Shown: positions 8,585-18,027 of the stretch, piece after piece
Layout of the letters: each line of letters starts with the position of its first letter
Numbering within the stretch: position 1 is the first letter of the stretch
Assembly: GCA_964452045.1 (NCBI GenBank)
Contig: CAYVKM010000021.1
Coordinates: 1 to 46,570, forward strand
Source of the DNA: CAYVKM01 sp964452045
GTDB lineage: Bacteria > Calditrichota > Calditrichia > RBG-13-44-9
DNA: 46,570 bases
Direction: 5' to 3'
Notes under the pieces: generated by a model
Told to the model about the DNA's origin: nothing
Databases searched by the model: none
What the model saw: only the letters and a program-made list of their open reading frames with translations
Made by a program: the position numbers and the translations under genes

Positions 8585-9715
8585 CTAATTAATATAAATG
8601 GGTAAGGGTGGAAAACAGAGGATAAAAATTGCCACACATATCCACCCGATAATTTTTCTCCCATTGCCCAGAGGAATCTGATCATTGATGGTCGGAGGGT
8701 GTTTAAAGCCAATGAGAACAAAAATCAGAATAACCCACAACACCCAGACAAATGAAAGATATTGGACGATGAGGATAAAATTCAAAACCAGCAACAGGAC
8801 AAAGGCTGCGATTCCCCAGAAACGCGCCCGGTTCCCGGTTAAAGAATAAAGAATATGTCCGCCATCCAGCTGACCGATGGGTATCAGATTGATGGCCGTG
8901 ACCAGCATTCCAATCCAACCGGCAAAGATATAAGGGAAATGGTAGACTTCATTCATTGGCAGTCGGCCGCCACCAATCACATCGTTAAAAAATGAGAACA
9001 GCAGGGATTTACCCAGAACAATATTAATTCCCTCCCCATGCATATCCCAGGGATGGATGGTCTCCACATAGGCGACAATGCCCTTAAAATCGGGCAGGTT
9101 ATGATATCCGACGATAAGAAATATGATACTGACGATAAATCCGGCGATGGGTCCGGCCGCGCCCACGTCCAAAAGGGCTTTGCGGTCTTTAATCGGTGAT
9201 TTCATTTTGATAAATGCGCCAAGTGTTCCAAAGTGAAAGCCGGGAAGTGGCAGGGGGATGTAATATGGCAGCGTGGCCTTAATTTCATGAAATTTCGCCG
9301 CAAAATAATGCCCGAATTCATGGGCAGTAAGAATCGATAACACGGCAAAAGCATAGTGACTGCCATAGAGAATACAGGCAAAATCGGTAAAATAATCCTT
9401 GCCCAGATGGACCGCACCTGCCATCATCGTCGTGACTACGGTGAGTAAAAACAGCAAAACATTCAGCCATACCCGGGTATGAGATTTCGTCTCGGAATAT
9501 GCGGTAATATGGACGTAAAGACGGCCATCCTGTTTCTGAATCCTTGGGAAATAGCCAGCGGACAACAGAGTTGCAATAATCTGACTGATCTGTTCGTCCT
9601 CTATCGAACTCTCATCCGCCTGAAATACGTAATAATTTTTCAAACGGGAATAATATTCCATTTCAAATGCCGGACCTAAAATATTACGAAGCTTTTCTGC
9701 TCTAATTTCAGCCAT
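8585..9715 (-). CDS. Site-2-protease-type M50 membrane metalloprotease
   Basis: This 376-residue polytopic zinc protease has AHEFGHYFAAKFH (HExxH at residues 132-136) in one membrane helix and NLIPIGQLDGGH (276-287), the second metal-binding motif, near the C-terminal helices. The GALGAF-like segment GTLGAFIKMKSPI and the N-terminal soluble domain of about 80 residues resemble EGY-type (chloroplast/cyanobacterial) site-2 proteases. These cleave transmembrane segments of substrates such as anti-sigma factors. No PDZ domain is visible. The ATG at 9713-9715 (MAEIRAEK) is preferred. An in-frame TTG at 9760 would add 15 residues, and neither has a strong ribosome-binding site. No candidate membrane substrate is encoded next to it. 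Confidence 0.85.
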   Translation of the reverse strand: MAEIRAEKLRNILGPAFEMEYYSRLKNYYVFQADESSIEDEQISQIIATLLSAGYFPRIQKQDGRLYVHITAYSETKSHTRVWLNVLLFLLTVVTTMMAGAVHLGKDYFTDFACILYGSHYAFAVLSILTAHEFGHYFAAKFHEIKATLPYYIPLPLPGFHFGTLGAFIKMKSPIKDRKALLDVGAAGPIAGFIVSIIFLIVGYHNLPDFKGIVAYVETIHPWDMHGEGINIVLGKSLLFSFFNDVIGGGRLPMNEVYHFPYIFAGWIGMLVTAINLIPIGQLDGGHILYSLTGNRARFWGIAAFVLLLVLNFILIVQYLSFVWVLWVILIFVLIGFKHPPTINDQIPLGNGRKIIGWICVAIFILCFPPLPIYIN

Positions 9716-9894
9716 AATCAAACCATTGTTTTTCAGATAAATAGGGTAAGCATAATACAAAAAAAAGCCGATTAGCTCAATGAGAAAGTTGTTTTTGTAT
9801 AGAGGAATGCTATGTAATGGATGGAATTTCCAAAACCAAGCAAACTTAATAAAACCTAAAATATAATTCGTTGAAGATAGAAACGCGGGATAAT

Positions 9895-10617
9895 TTATTT
9901 TGAATGAGGCACACCCTGTAACGGAACGAACCTTACCGGAAGAGTTTTTCGCTTTTTTATCCCATCTTTAGTTTTGGTAATCAAATAAAGCTCCTGAAAA
10001 AAGTCTCCCACCGGAATAATCATTCTTCCGCCTTCTGCTAATTGTTCTACCAGAGATTCCGGTATCTCCTCCGGGGCCGCAGTCACAATTATGGCATCGA
10101 ACGGCGATTTTTCCTTCCAGCCATAAAAACCGTTTCCGATCTTAAAATAAATATTCTGATAATTTAATTTATGCAACACCTTTTGAGCTCTTTCAGACAA
10201 TTCCGGCAGTATTTCAATGGTGTAAACCGAATCGCATAATTCTGCCAGGATAGCTGCCTGATAGCCACTACCTGTACCGACCTCCAGTATTCGGTCGGAT
10301 TTCTTCAGATCGAGGATTTCACTCATGTATGCCACAATATAGGGTTGGGATATGGTCTGGCCCGACCCAATTGAGAGTGGTTCGTCGGTATAGGCAAAAT
10401 CCTGTATATTTTCCGGAACAAATTCATGACGGGGAACCTTAAGTAAAGCTTCCAGCACATCTTTATTTTTGATCCCTCGGGCTTCAATCTGACTTTTTAC
10501 CATTTGTTCTCGTTTCATGGTAAATTTGTCCATTTTATGGTTTTGGTCCTGTTCTTTTGTTTCTCTGCAATAGGGGTAAATAATAAAAATTAATAACAAT
10601 AAAATATACGGCTTCAT
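9895..10617 (-). CDS. pcm: Protein-L-isoaspartate O-methyltransferase with exported-looking N-terminus
   Basis: This enzyme methylates L-isoaspartyl residues in damaged proteins using S-adenosylmethionine. Visible features are GSGQTISQP (84-92), the SAM loop ILEVGTGSGYQAA (110-122) and VTAAPEEIP, a post-motif typical of PCMT. The catalytic core starts near residue 34. The 240-residue frame begins with a hydrophobic stretch, MKPYILLLLIFIIYPYC, that looks like a signal or anchor peptide, followed by a charged linker. Internal Met codons at 10533 and 10518 would give a normal cytoplasmic protein, but neither has a better ribosome-binding site, and the upstream codons keep a signal-peptide composition. 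The gene follows the histidine kinase by 86 bases. Confidence 0.85.
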   Translation of the reverse strand: MKPYILLLLIFIIYPYCRETKEQDQNHKMDKFTMKREQMVKSQIEARGIKNKDVLEALLKVPRHEFVPENIQDFAYTDEPLSIGSGQTISQPYIVAYMSEILDLKKSDRILEVGTGSGYQAAILAELCDSVYTIEILPELSERAQKVLHKLNYQNIYFKIGNGFYGWKEKSPFDAIIVTAAPEEIPESLVEQLAEGGRMIIPVGDFFQELYLITKTKDGIKKRKTLPVRFVPLQGVPHSK

Positions 10618-10703
10618 TGCTAATATCCCGGAAAAATCAGGTTATTTTTTATTTTTGTCCCCATGGCATCTATAAATTAATGGATGTTTCCTCATTTTGT
10701 AGC

Positions 10704-12449
10704 TCACATAATATTCTTTTCTTTTTGATATTCAGGAATTTTGATGAAAAATGTTGTCCCTTTATTTTTACCCGATTTGATTTCGATCTTTCCTTCATGT
10801 TCATCGATAATCTTTTTGGCAATGGCCAGGCCTAATCCCGTGCCACTTTCCTTTCCGCTGGTAACAAAGGATTCAAATAACCGATCCCGGATCTCTTCCG
10901 GTATACCAGGGCCATTATCGGAAATCTGAAAAACAACTTCTCCGTTTTCATCAAAACTTCGAAAAAGAAATTCACCCTTTCCTTTTAATGCTTCTTTGGC
11001 ATTCTTGGCAATGTTGTAGAGCACCCGGCTAATTTTCTCGGCATCGGCATAAATGAGTCTTTTCGATGCACTTTCAAATTTTAATAGGATTTCAGTATTT
11101 CGGAATAATTGTTCGACTTGCATCTGAAAACGTTTTATTATATCGATAACTGATATTTTACGCGGTAAAATACTGGTCTTCCCTTTGGCAAAATCTAAAA
11201 TTTCCCGGGTCATATTGGCGATTGACTGAATCTCCAATCGAATAATATTTGAATAATCCTGTCTTTCCTTGGCGGTTGTTTCTTTTTCCAGCATTAACTC
11301 CATAAAACCGCTGATGGTATTCAACGGGCTTCTAAGATCATGAACGATAGTGCTCATCATTTGACCAACTGTAAATAGTCTCTCCTGCTGAATAAGCCTT
11401 TCTCTTAAAAAGCTTAATTCCAGAGCGCGGGAAATTTTTTGCTCAACGATTCCGATAATCTGATTGTCAGAAATGCTGGTCCTCTTACCGGTTTCCACCT
11501 GATCGCTAAGAACCAGTGCGGCAAATTCGACTCTATCTTCCCGGAACACAAGTGGTAGAATCCTGAATATTTTTAATTCCGGATCTACATATTTTTTTAC
11601 TTCAAGCTTAAAGGCATTTTCAATTTTTTTCAATCTCTGCGGTTTGGTAAGAATCTCCGGTGGCAAAATTTCATCATCCATCTCCGGAAGGATATCAGAT
11701 TTTACCTGATTTTTTTCATCAACACTCAGTAAGTGGTATCGGCTATCTATTGGGTATACAATAGCTATTTTTTTGGATTTAAGCGTCTGCAAGGTGCGGA
11801 GTAAGATACTTTGCAAGATCTCATTAATCTTATATCCACCGGACAACTTTTGTTCAAAATCGTATAACAAATCAATTTCATTGAATTTTTTCTTGAGCTG
11901 TTCATAGAGACGGGCATTAGCCAGGGCAATTGAGACCTCTGACCCAATAGCTTCCAGAATCCCCTCGTCTTCCTCAGTAAATGATCCGGTCTTTTTATTT
12001 AATACCTGAATCACTGCCATAAGTTTGGGTTTCTTTCCCATGCTCAATGGCTCCCATACAGGTATGCAGAGAATGGAGCGGGTGCGATAGCCGGTACGCT
12101 TATCGGTTGATGGATCAAAACGGGAGTCATGATACGCATCGAGAATATTTATTTTTTGTCCGGTTTCTGCAACATAGCCGGAGATTCCCTTGCCAAATTT
12201 CTGCCGGATCTCCTTAACCTCGGCTTTTAAAGCAATTTTTGACCAGATTTCTTTTTTTCTGCGATCCACCAGGTAAAGTGTGCTGCGGTCTGCATTCATC
12301 AGGAAGGTAATTTCCTTCATTACCAGATTCAACAAATCATCAATATTCAGGGTACTGCTCAAGGCCTGGCCGATTTTCTGGATGGAATATAATTCCTTTT
12401 CCTTTTGTCGAAGGATACTTTTCAATTGATGTAAGGTCTCATTGGTCAT
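10704..12449 (-). CDS. GAF-domain sensor histidine kinase
   Basis: This 581-residue soluble histidine kinase has a short N-terminal coiled coil and a GAF domain at about 25-185 (ADRSTLYLVD, GISGYVAETG, SILCIPVW, AVIQVLNKK). A diverged second sensor region follows at about 190-345. The H-box is IVHDLRSPLNTISGF with His370, followed by an ATPase domain: N-box RVLYNIAKNAKEAL (475-488), DNGPGIP (511-517) and GTGLGLA (536-542). There are no transmembrane segments, so it senses a cytoplasmic signal. No response regulator is encoded nearby, making this an orphan kinase. GGGGGAAG lies just before the ATG. The flanking genes (endonuclease V, pcm) are repair functions, which hints at a stress role; that is inference only. 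Confidence 0.9.
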   Translation of the reverse strand: MTNETLHQLKSILRQKEKELYSIQKIGQALSSTLNIDDLLNLVMKEITFLMNADRSTLYLVDRRKKEIWSKIALKAEVKEIRQKFGKGISGYVAETGQKINILDAYHDSRFDPSTDKRTGYRTRSILCIPVWEPLSMGKKPKLMAVIQVLNKKTGSFTEEDEGILEAIGSEVSIALANARLYEQLKKKFNEIDLLYDFEQKLSGGYKINEILQSILLRTLQTLKSKKIAIVYPIDSRYHLLSVDEKNQVKSDILPEMDDEILPPEILTKPQRLKKIENAFKLEVKKYVDPELKIFRILPLVFREDRVEFAALVLSDQVETGKRTSISDNQIIGIVEQKISRALELSFLRERLIQQERLFTVGQMMSTIVHDLRSPLNTISGFMELMLEKETTAKERQDYSNIIRLEIQSIANMTREILDFAKGKTSILPRKISVIDIIKRFQMQVEQLFRNTEILLKFESASKRLIYADAEKISRVLYNIAKNAKEALKGKGEFLFRSFDENGEVVFQISDNGPGIPEEIRDRLFESFVTSGKESGTGLGLAIAKKIIDEHEGKIEIKSGKNKGTTFFIKIPEYQKEKNIM

Positions 12450-12521
12450 ATACTTCCCCCTTCCACAATTTTAATAAACAGGAAAATAATAAAATGAGAT
12501 ATACCTGAATTAATCTTTGTC

Positions 12522-13208
12522 TTACTTGATATCATTTCGCCTTATTTCATTAACTTTTTCATGGGCAATTCTGAGTGGTTCAGGGATACGATATTTCGGA
12601 CTACACTTCAGAACAATTTCGATCGCACTGGATAAGTCTATTTTATGTCCAGCAGAGACATAGACTGGTTTTACGCCCGTTCTTGTCCTGAGTGCAGCCC
12701 CAACGATATTACCGTTATAGACTAAATCTGTATGGTTGCCCTTGGCCATATCCGGTTCCTCATATTCACCAACCAATACAGATTTTGCACAACCAATCGA
12801 GGGCAGATCAAGAAAAAGACCCAGATGGGAAGCCAGACCTAATCCCCGCGGATGTGCCACTCCCTGCCCATCACAAAGCAGGACATCCGGGATGGATTCA
12901 ATTTTATTGAATAATTCCAATACCGGTGGCGCCTCACGGAAGCTTAAATAACCAGGAATATATGGGAAATTTGCCTTAAACCTTCCGGCATGGACAGACT
13001 GTAATTCCATAGTCGGGAAAGCGATAAGGACAATGGCTGCGTACAGAAATTTGGAAAACCGATTGAAGGAAACATCGGCAGCGGCAATCATTTTAATATT
13101 TTGAATAGAGAAAGGAAAGTTAAATATTAGTTGTTGACTTAAGTCCTGCTGAAGCACTTTTGCTTCGGATGTGGAAACTCGCCAAGAATGTAATTTTTTA
13201 ATTTTCAT
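12522..13208 (-). CDS. nfi: Endonuclease V
   Basis: Endonuclease V cuts DNA (and in some organisms RNA) one base 3' of deaminated adenine (inosine). The 228-residue protein shows the family blocks: AAADVSF with Asp45, YIPGYLSFRE with wedge Tyr83 and Glu92, and DGQGVAHPRGLGLASHLG beginning at Asp113. The C-terminal KPVYVSAGHKI carries His188, equivalent to the metal-coordinating His. Length is normal. AGGATAAC precedes the start. It sits between the STAS gene and the histidine kinase with gaps of 136 and 72 bases. Confidence 0.92.
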   Translation of the reverse strand: MKIKKLHSWRVSTSEAKVLQQDLSQQLIFNFPFSIQNIKMIAAADVSFNRFSKFLYAAIVLIAFPTMELQSVHAGRFKANFPYIPGYLSFREAPPVLELFNKIESIPDVLLCDGQGVAHPRGLGLASHLGLFLDLPSIGCAKSVLVGEYEEPDMAKGNHTDLVYNGNIVGAALRTRTGVKPVYVSAGHKIDLSSAIEIVLKCSPKYRIPEPLRIAHEKVNEIRRNDIK

Positions 13209-13286
13209 CTTGTTATCCTGGTGCTTCCACTGTTGGCCCCCTGCCCGCTTACTTCTATCTCAGGTAAATTTCAAGCAAGATGATGA

Positions 13287-13317
13287 TCCAGGACACTAAC
13301 CATGGTAATGTCCTGGA
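13287..13317 (-). terminator. Hairpin downstream of the STAS gene, possible terminator
   Basis: TCCAGGACA (13287-13295) and TGTCCTGGA (13309-13317) form a perfect 9-bp stem with a 13-base loop that itself contains ACCATGGT. It follows the STAS stop codon by about 30 bases on the minus strand. No long T-run follows, so it may be a processing or attenuation hairpin and not an intrinsic terminator. Confidence 0.45.
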
Positions 13318-13344
13318 GATCGAGACAAAATCTTCTTTATAGAC

Positions 13345-13698
13345 TTAACCTTGCGAACTTTCTACAAAAGAACCTACCGCTCTTTCGGCGTTTTCGTAAG
13401 TATCAAAAATCCGCATCAGTTGGGTAATCATTAAAAGACTCTTTACTTTTTCAGTTACGCTGGCAATTTTCAAGCTACCACCGGCGTTATTGAGGGACGT
13501 CATGCACGCCATAAGCACACCCAAACCGGAACTGTTCATCCATTTTACTCCTTTCAGGTCAATCACCACACGCTTTATACCATCGGCAATCAGACTCTTC
13601 ACCTTATCGTGTAAAGCTGTAGTTTCCGGCCCACCCATCATGTTTCCTGTAACCGTGATAATTGCAACGTCGCCTTCAATTTTCTCTTTAATTTTCAT
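13345..13698 (-). CDS. STAS-domain protein (anti-sigma factor antagonist type)
   Basis: This 117-residue single STAS domain is like SpoIIAA/RsbV. It has the beta-strand start MKIKEKIEGDVAIITVTG and the phosphorylation loop WMNSSGLGVL (Ser56, Ser57). Family members bind a partner kinase/anti-sigma factor and are switched by Ser phosphorylation. Here the residue before the serines is Asn where Asp is common. No partner kinase or phosphatase is adjacent. GGAGGAG precedes the start, and the start overlaps the stop of the upstream MltD-type transglycosylase by 4 bases (ATGA), so the two are translationally coupled. This suggests a link to envelope regulation. Confidence 0.88.
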   Translation of the reverse strand: MKIKEKIEGDVAIITVTGNMMGGPETTALHDKVKSLIADGIKRVVIDLKGVKWMNSSGLGVLMACMTSLNNAGGSLKIASVTEKVKSLLMITQLMRIFDTYENAERAVGSFVESSQG

Positions 13699-15542
13699 AA
13701 AGACTCCTCCAATAAATTTGTTGACATCAACACAGGAATTCTCAGCACATCACCGGGGAATAATTTATTAAAATCCGAATCAATATTAAAATACCGAATA
13801 AGTTCAAGGGGCAGCTTATAACGGTTATTAGCAATTTCCCAGACAGATTCCCCTGCTGCGACCTTATACTCCACACAATTTACAAACTCTTTTTGTTGTA
13901 AGAAACCATTTAATACCTCTAAATGATATTTGTACCTTTTTGCCAGAAAGTTATCTTTTGATACCCGTCGAAAATCCAGTCTTATTTTTTGACCCTGATA
14001 GATCTGACTTCGACGATTAAGATCGTTAATCTGTCTCAAATAGGACAAAGGAATTTTTAGCCAATCAGCAAAATGACCAAGCGTTTCATTCGGAAAAACA
14101 ATCAGATAATCATCGGTAATATTCAACGCCTCGAAGAGTTGCTTTTTAATTTCTTCAACTGAGGTTATATTTTCCGGTAATCCGCTGTTGGCTACTATTG
14201 CTCCCCAACCATTAATATGACTGGAATTTTCACCTATAACACTTGGTTTCGACCACTTCATATTTTTAGAAGGGGATTTTATATCAGAGCTGGTCATTTT
14301 GGCATTTTTCTGTTCAAGTCGGACAAGGTCATCCAGCACAGAATCGTTTAAATTATTTTGATTCGTGCTTTCATGAGCCAATTCAATTTGCTTCCGGTGA
14401 AAATAATTATCCAACTTGGTAATATCGCTCCGAATGGGGAGATTAATCCAGTACCCTGCCGGAAGATGACTCCATCCCCGGATGGCCCGTTTGGTGTATA
14501 CCGGATTTAAGTCGACAATATCGGGTAAATCAATTTCCAACCTTTGGGCAAGTTGTGGTAATGAAATTTTACTTTTAAGTTGATACTTCATATGGGCAGG
14601 AAGTTCCAAGGGTTTAACATCCGGAAAATGAACGAGATAATCTTCCATGATCTCAATAACCGCTAAAAATTCCGGGAAAAAGTTGCGGGAGGCAAATTTA
14701 AACTTTCGGTGGTTAAACGAATCTCTTACTTTTAAATAATCCTGACCATATTGATTTATCGCTCTCTTTATTCCCGCCAGACCAAAATTATATGCGGTAA
14801 TGGCCAGTCCCCAATCGCCTGTCTGACTGTAATTATATTTCAATAACCTGGCAGCAGCCCGGGTTGAGATAACCGGATCGTAGCGTTGATCAATAATCCG
14901 GTTTACCTTCATATATAATCTGGCAGTTGAGCGCATAAATTGCCACATACCAGCCGCACCCACTTTTGACCTGGCCAGGGGATTATAGGATGATTCTATA
15001 TGCGGAAGATAAGCCAGCTCCTCAGGCAAACCCTGCTCCCGGAAAACTTCCCGAATAAAGGGCAGATAGGCTAAAGCTCTTTCCAACCCTTTCCGAAAAT
15101 TTTCCCTCATACCCTGCTGTGCCCTGATTTGTTTTGCGGCCTGGCGAATAATCGAATTATTTAAAGAACTTCCATATACCTTTTTGAATAATTCTAAAAG
15201 ATGATCCTGATTTGATGCTTCATTATAATTGTCAGAAAGCTCGATCAGTTTTTTTTCCAGATCTTCTTCCATTTTTTCCAGCTGTTTTTCTCTATTCCTT
15301 TCGGAGACAGTGGAATCGAAGGTAACAACTTTATAGATTAAATTAAGATTTTCCGAATCATGGATAATGAACTGATTGCTAGAATATTCCGTAAAAACAT
15401 GCTTCCAGAATTGAACATCCGAGGAGAGAGATTGGTCATAATCCCAGCCACCAAAAGCTGGAACATTGAGTGATACTAACAAGACACAAATCAGGAAAAG
15501 TAAATAACCCGCTCTAGTTTTCATCGTCGAATAAAATCTCAT
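13695..15542 (-). CDS. mltD: MltD-type membrane-bound lytic transglycosylase with LysM repeats
   Basis: This 615-residue exported protein cleaves the glycan strands of peptidoglycan. It has a signal peptide (about residues 8-31), a helical region, then an SLT domain at about 165-275 (LAYLPHIESSYNPLA with catalytic Glu183, GAAGMWQFM, AITAYNFG). Next is a MltD-like wall-binding segment (residues 323-368) and two LysM-like domains at about 480-522 and 557-604. It starts at ATG 15542, with AAAGG eight bases ahead; an internal ATG at 15524 has no ribosome-binding site. It lies 64 bases downstream of the Slt-type enzyme and is fused translationally (ATGA) to the STAS gene. Confidence 0.9.
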   Translation of the reverse strand: MRFYSTMKTRAGYLLFLICVLLVSLNVPAFGGWDYDQSLSSDVQFWKHVFTEYSSNQFIIHDSENLNLIYKVVTFDSTVSERNREKQLEKMEEDLEKKLIELSDNYNEASNQDHLLELFKKVYGSSLNNSIIRQAAKQIRAQQGMRENFRKGLERALAYLPFIREVFREQGLPEELAYLPHIESSYNPLARSKVGAAGMWQFMRSTARLYMKVNRIIDQRYDPVISTRAAARLLKYNYSQTGDWGLAITAYNFGLAGIKRAINQYGQDYLKVRDSFNHRKFKFASRNFFPEFLAVIEIMEDYLVHFPDVKPLELPAHMKYQLKSKISLPQLAQRLEIDLPDIVDLNPVYTKRAIRGWSHLPAGYWINLPIRSDITKLDNYFHRKQIELAHESTNQNNLNDSVLDDLVRLEQKNAKMTSSDIKSPSKNMKWSKPSVIGENSSHINGWGAIVANSGLPENITSVEEIKKQLFEALNITDDYLIVFPNETLGHFADWLKIPLSYLRQINDLNRRSQIYQGQKIRLDFRRVSKDNFLAKRYKYHLEVLNGFLQQKEFVNCVEYKVAAGESVWEIANNRYKLPLELIRYFNIDSDFNKLFPGDVLRIPVLMSTNLLEESL

Positions 15543-15606
15543 AACAGAACCTTTAGATTGACCAAATATATTTTAAGTAACAATTTTACGCAAGAAATTT
15601 AATCTG

Positions 15607-17817
15607 TTATAATAAATTATCTATTTTAACCGGATAATTTACAATTTCTTCCGGCATATCCCCCGGATTCATAATTGCCCGGTACAGCCAAAAATATTTC
15701 ATACAGGTTCGTACGTAGACCCTGGTTTGCTCAAATTCCAAATTTTCCATAAAGAGGTCATCATCGTTGGTTGGATATCTTCTTTTCCAACGGTCCACCC
15801 GGTGTGGTCCGGCATTATATGCCGCCAGCGCCATAATGTAATTTCCCTGATATCTTCTTAACAAAGAAGAGAGATAATACGTACCCATCATAATATTGAA
15901 ATCCGGATTAAACAATTGATCGGTCGAGGTATACCGTACCCCAAGATTTGGGGCAATTTGTGATGCGGTTCCAGGTAATAACTGCATTAAACCGAAGGCG
16001 TTGGCATATGAAATGATCCTTGGTTCAAAAGCACTTTCCTTTTTAATAACACTCCAGATTAAGGCTTTAGGGACAGAAAAAGTATCGGCAAAAGACTCAA
16101 CGGAGTGGGAAAAATAGAAAGGATAAAGCTTTTTAAAAACCGGTACCATTTCCGGTAAATTTGCGCTGGAAAATTTCTGATTGAAAACTGAGCGAAATCT
16201 CCGATAGGCATTGCCAAAATTATTCATTCGTTCCTGAAGTTCGCCCAGGGCAAATAATTCAGTCCACTCTTCCGGATCTTTGCTGATTAAAATCAATTCC
16301 CGGCTTCCCCATTCCGGACCAAGTAATTCTTCAATTTCAATTGCTCTTTTAAACTTGGATATAAAATCCGGAAGATAACTTTGGTTACTCTGATGCAACT
16401 CCCACATTGCTTCCTGAATCGTTCGGTGAACATCCTGTCCGTTACTGGTGAGGTAAAATGCCTTTAGATTGTAGAAACTATCGATGGGCCTTTTGGCCAA
16501 ATCAATATAGATTTCTCCCTGTTTTTTATAGTTACGCTCACTTTCATAGCTTTTTCCAATCCAATATTGCAATCGGTCTTTCTGTCCGCTGTCACCTACT
16601 ATTCTCAAAGCCTTTTGCCATTCGCTTCTCGCCCGAACATATTTTTTGATCCGGTACAAATCCAGACCGATCCGGAAAAACGCCTCATCGGTAAATGAAC
16701 TTTTCCGATATGTTTTAACCAGTTTTTTATATGTATGTATGGCCTGCTGAATATCGAATCTTTCTTCATATAGCCAGGCAACTTTCCAGAGAACCTCAGG
16801 CGAAAGCGAATCTTTAGGGTATCTTTTCTGAAAGTCAAGATACGCTTTAATGGATTGTTCCGTTTGATCCACTCTGAGGTAGGTTCTGGCAATATGCAGA
16901 TCAATTTCCCTTAACATAGACAAACTTCGGTATTTTTTCCTATTCGCCAGGCACCATTTTAATACTTTTTCATACTCACCCTGACGATATTGAATTTCGA
17001 TGGGTAACCATTCAAAATTTTCTTTTTCTTGCGGTGTTACAGCGTAAGCAGTTTGATCGTCAATGAGATTTTGAGCGGACAAAAACTGCTTGGTAGTAAA
17101 TAAATAGTAAATAAATTTATTGAAATCCGGCTGCTCAATTTTCCCCGAATAGCTTTTTAGCAAGTCTTCAAATACCTGTTCTGCTTCATTATGAAAAGGA
17201 TATTTACGCAGGAAGGCATGAGCTTCCTGTTGAAACTCACTTATTTGATCGTGATTCCGGTAGCTGTGAATTAAATTTAATAAGATTCCAGTTTGCTCAA
17301 AACCACCGGCATTCAGCATTTTCTTTAAATATTTCTGGGCACTATCCGGCAATTGATACTTCAGGTAAATCCGGGCCTGGATAGAATCCACCAAGGCAAG
17401 TAAAGGCGATTGAGAAAATTGGTTGCGTAAAAAATGAATTTTCTGATAAGCCACCAGAGTATCCCCCATCCGGAAATGGGCCAATATCTGAAAATACAAC
17501 AGATAGTCTTCGATTTCATTTAAAGAATGACGACCTGCCTCCATCACATCCAGGCATTTTTTGTAATCCCCGGTCTGATAAAAACTATACCCTATTTTAA
17601 ATCGTACCAATGGATCTTTCTGGATCAACCCGGGATTTTCCTTCAGCGCATCGTAGAATCCACGGATGGCATCCTGGAATTTTCCCGATTGATAAGCCTG
17701 ATTGGCGATAAAATATGCCGGAATGGTGGCTTGGGGTCCTGGAAGGGTGGCCATAAAAACCAGAACAATCCCGGCCAAGGCAAGCAACAAAAATATATAT
17801 TTAAAATTCTTTTTCAA
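15607..17817 (-). CDS. slt: Slt70-type soluble lytic transglycosylase with TPR-like superhelix
   Basis: This 736-residue exported murein hydrolase has an N-terminal hydrophobic signal (residues 7-24). A long helical, TPR-like region follows (about 35-560), including repeats such as AYQSGKFQDAIRGFYDAL. The catalytic SLT domain is at about 575-710, with VIKKESAFEP (catalytic Glu594), GLMQLLPGTA (609-618) and ALAAYNAGP (663-671). The fold order matches Slt70, where a helical ring precedes the lysozyme-like domain. The start is TTG at 17815-17817, preceded by GGAG at good spacing. It is the first gene of a unit with the MltD-type enzyme and the STAS protein. Confidence 0.9.
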   Translation of the reverse strand: MKKNFKYIFLLLALAGIVLVFMATLPGPQATIPAYFIANQAYQSGKFQDAIRGFYDALKENPGLIQKDPLVRFKIGYSFYQTGDYKKCLDVMEAGRHSLNEIEDYLLYFQILAHFRMGDTLVAYQKIHFLRNQFSQSPLLALVDSIQARIYLKYQLPDSAQKYLKKMLNAGGFEQTGILLNLIHSYRNHDQISEFQQEAHAFLRKYPFHNEAEQVFEDLLKSYSGKIEQPDFNKFIYYLFTTKQFLSAQNLIDDQTAYAVTPQEKENFEWLPIEIQYRQGEYEKVLKWCLANRKKYRSLSMLREIDLHIARTYLRVDQTEQSIKAYLDFQKRYPKDSLSPEVLWKVAWLYEERFDIQQAIHTYKKLVKTYRKSSFTDEAFFRIGLDLYRIKKYVRARSEWQKALRIVGDSGQKDRLQYWIGKSYESERNYKKQGEIYIDLAKRPIDSFYNLKAFYLTSNGQDVHRTIQEAMWELHQSNQSYLPDFISKFKRAIEIEELLGPEWGSRELILISKDPEEWTELFALGELQERMNNFGNAYRRFRSVFNQKFSSANLPEMVPVFKKLYPFYFSHSVESFADTFSVPKALIWSVIKKESAFEPRIISYANAFGLMQLLPGTASQIAPNLGVRYTSTDQLFNPDFNIMMGTYYLSSLLRRYQGNYIMALAAYNAGPHRVDRWKRRYPTNDDDLFMENLEFEQTRVYVRTCMKYFWLYRAIMNPGDMPEEIVNYPVKIDNLL

Positions 17818-17890
17818 TGTTGAATCTCCGGCCTTCTGTAAACCTGTTTCCGAGTAAAACCCTATTCCATTATAATCGACATCCGGCTAT

Positions 17891-17925
17891 AAAGTAAAGA
17901 GAATATTCTTTTATTCCTTTACTTT
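17891..17925 (-). other. Inverted repeat upstream of slt
   Basis: AAAGTAAAG (17891-17899) and CTTTACTTT (17917-17925) are perfect complements separated by 17 bases that include the palindrome AGAATATTCT. It lies about 75-110 bases upstream of the slt start. It could be a leader hairpin or a binding site. No gene is visible in the 210-base gap. Confidence 0.3.
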
Positions 17926-17971
17926 CAGACAATATTTTAAGATCCGTCTATGGTGTGTTTTTATTTTAAAA

Positions 17972-17999
17972 CTCCCCACCAACTTACGCCGATGGGGAG
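17972..17999 (-). terminator. Intrinsic terminator after the metalloprotease gene
   Basis: On the minus strand, CTCCCCA pairs with TGGGGAG around a 14-base loop, followed by TTTTAAAATAAAAA. It lies about 30 bases downstream of the stop of the matrixin-like gene and separates it from slt. Confidence 0.65.
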
Positions 18000-18027
18000 C
18001 CAGTTGATGCATATTTGCTCACCAAAT

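Noticed and set aside
10704..12449. Two-component pair around the histidine kinase
   Set aside because: No receiver or output-domain protein is encoded next to it; the neighbours are pcm and endonuclease V.
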